This document shows positions 63,462 to 64,000 of a DNA stretch of 64,000 nt, one piece after another (position 1 is the first letter of the stretch; every line of letters starts with the position of its first letter). Location: positions 2,294,001-2,358,000 of the forward strand of contig NZ_BNEL01000003.1 of assembly GCF_018327685.1 (NCBI RefSeq), read 5' to 3'. The notes under the pieces are model-generated. The model was not told the origin of the DNA. It did no database searches and saw only the letters and a program-made list of their open reading frames with translations. Origin of the DNA: Streptomyces sp. TS71-3 (GTDB lineage Bacteria; Actinomycetota; Actinomycetes; Streptomycetales; Streptomycetaceae). Made by a program: the position numbers and the translations under genes.

Positions 63462-64000
63462 ATGCCAGACATCACGAGCCGCAGAGGACTGCTCTTCGGA
63501 GCCGCTGCCGTGTCCACCGGTGCGCTGCTCACCGGCTGTACCAGCAACGAGCCGTCCGAGTCCGACAAGACCGCCGGCGACGCCAAGCCCGCCGCCGACG
63601 ACAAGCCCGGCAAGCACGTCACCATAGGCTTCGCGGGACCGCAGGCCGACCACGGCTGGCTGAACGCCATCAACGAGAACGCCAAGGACCGCGCCAAGGG
63701 CTACTCGGACGTCACCATGGAGGTGACCGAGGGCTCCAACGACACCGCGGCCCAGATCGGCCAGATCGAGACGCTGATCAACAAGAAGGTCGACGTCATC
63801 GTGGTGCTGCCCGCCGACGGCAAGGCGCTCACCCAGGTGGGCCTGAAGGCCATGCGCGCCGGCATCCCCGTGGTCAACCTCGACCGCATCTTCAACACCC
63901 CGCAGGCCTACCGCTGCTGGGTCGGCGGCGACAACTACGGCATGGGCTTCAACGCCGGGCAGTACATCGGCGAGCAGCTCAAGGGCAAGAGCAACGCCCG
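63462..64000 (+). CDS. Sugar-binding lipoprotein of the CUT2 transporter (partial)
   Basis: Cut by the window end after about 179 residues. The N-terminus MPDITSRRGLLFGAAAVSTG carries an Arg-Arg pair and the lipobox LLTGC (Cys near residue 26), so a Tat-dependent lipoprotein is likely. The following type I periplasmic-binding fold begins HVTIGFAGPQADHGWLNAI and has VIVVLPADGKAL and GIPVVNLDRI, as in RbsB-like proteins. It captures the sugar for the permease. RBS GAGGCGAAAGG upstream. Confidence 0.92.
   Translation, partial: MPDITSRRGLLFGAAAVSTGALLTGCTSNEPSESDKTAGDAKPAADDKPGKHVTIGFAGPQADHGWLNAINENAKDRAKGYSDVTMEVTEGSNDTAAQIGQIETLINKKVDVIVVLPADGKALTQVGLKAMRAGIPVVNLDRIFNTPQAYRCWVGGDNYGMGFNAGQYIGEQLKGKSNA

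Overview
The window is high-GC DNA with GTG and TTG starts and tight ATGA overlaps. Gene content points to a Streptomyces chromosome: a SigB/SigF-type sigma factor, an ANTAR protein, a GH75 chitosanase, an orphan GvpL/F protein, CUT2 sugar transport, and the intergenic GCGCAGTTCCCCGCGCCCCT repeat family common in that genus. No rRNA, tRNA, insertion sequence, prophage or CRISPR array was seen. Fifty-five protein-coding genes are called; the last is cut by the window edge.

0-10 kb: a HEAT-repeat protein with a rare TTA codon; an Rv2578c/SplB-like radical SAM protein with a LexA-type box and a one-base C-terminal frameshift; an SRPBCC protein; a run of four unrelated peptidases (M55, M20, S9, S66); a GNAT acetyltransferase; and an arginase-fold protein with altered metal ligands. 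10-20 kb: a VOC protein, a group NDH-2 dehydrogenase, transketolase, LigD-type polymerase, GvpL/F, a methyltransferase, PAP2 phosphatase and an ABC-F ATPase. 20-30 kb is a stress and signalling stretch: baeRF, PfpI, CBS, DUF2795, sigma factor, PAS-GAF and ANTAR proteins, then a lysine-free aminotransferase-fold protein and a coupled MBL-DedA pair. 30-35 kb holds two recombinase-like proteins without complete catalytic sets, a membrane-anchored phosphatase-superfamily protein and OsmC. 35-47 kb has an orphan dnaK behind an HspR-type promoter, an XRE regulator, a pterin dehydratase, chitosanase with a CsnR-type palindrome, an aldo/keto reductase, acyl-CoA synthetase, LysR, a BASS transporter and a secreted sialidase.

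47-57 kb is the most coherent functional unit. A ketopantoate-reductase-like gene overlaps the catalytic subunit of an NAD-linked formate dehydrogenase, followed by a NuoE-NuoF fusion, an Fe-S subunit and FdhD. Divergent from it lie an oxalate/formate-type MFS transporter with an overlapping 58-residue membrane partner, then an FCD-type GntR regulator. A shared 12-bp motif occurs in the central divergent promoter and in front of the GntR gene, which suggests one formate/oxalate regulon. The end of the window carries a ROK repressor, a 19-bp tandem array and a CUT2 sugar ABC transporter (ATPase, permease, Tat-like lipoprotein).

Most of the window looks like ordinary Streptomyces chromosome. 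The points most worth testing are the lysine-free aminotransferase-fold protein, the recombinase-like pair, the GntR motif linking transporter and formate dehydrogenase, and the SOS-box radical SAM gene with its frameshift.
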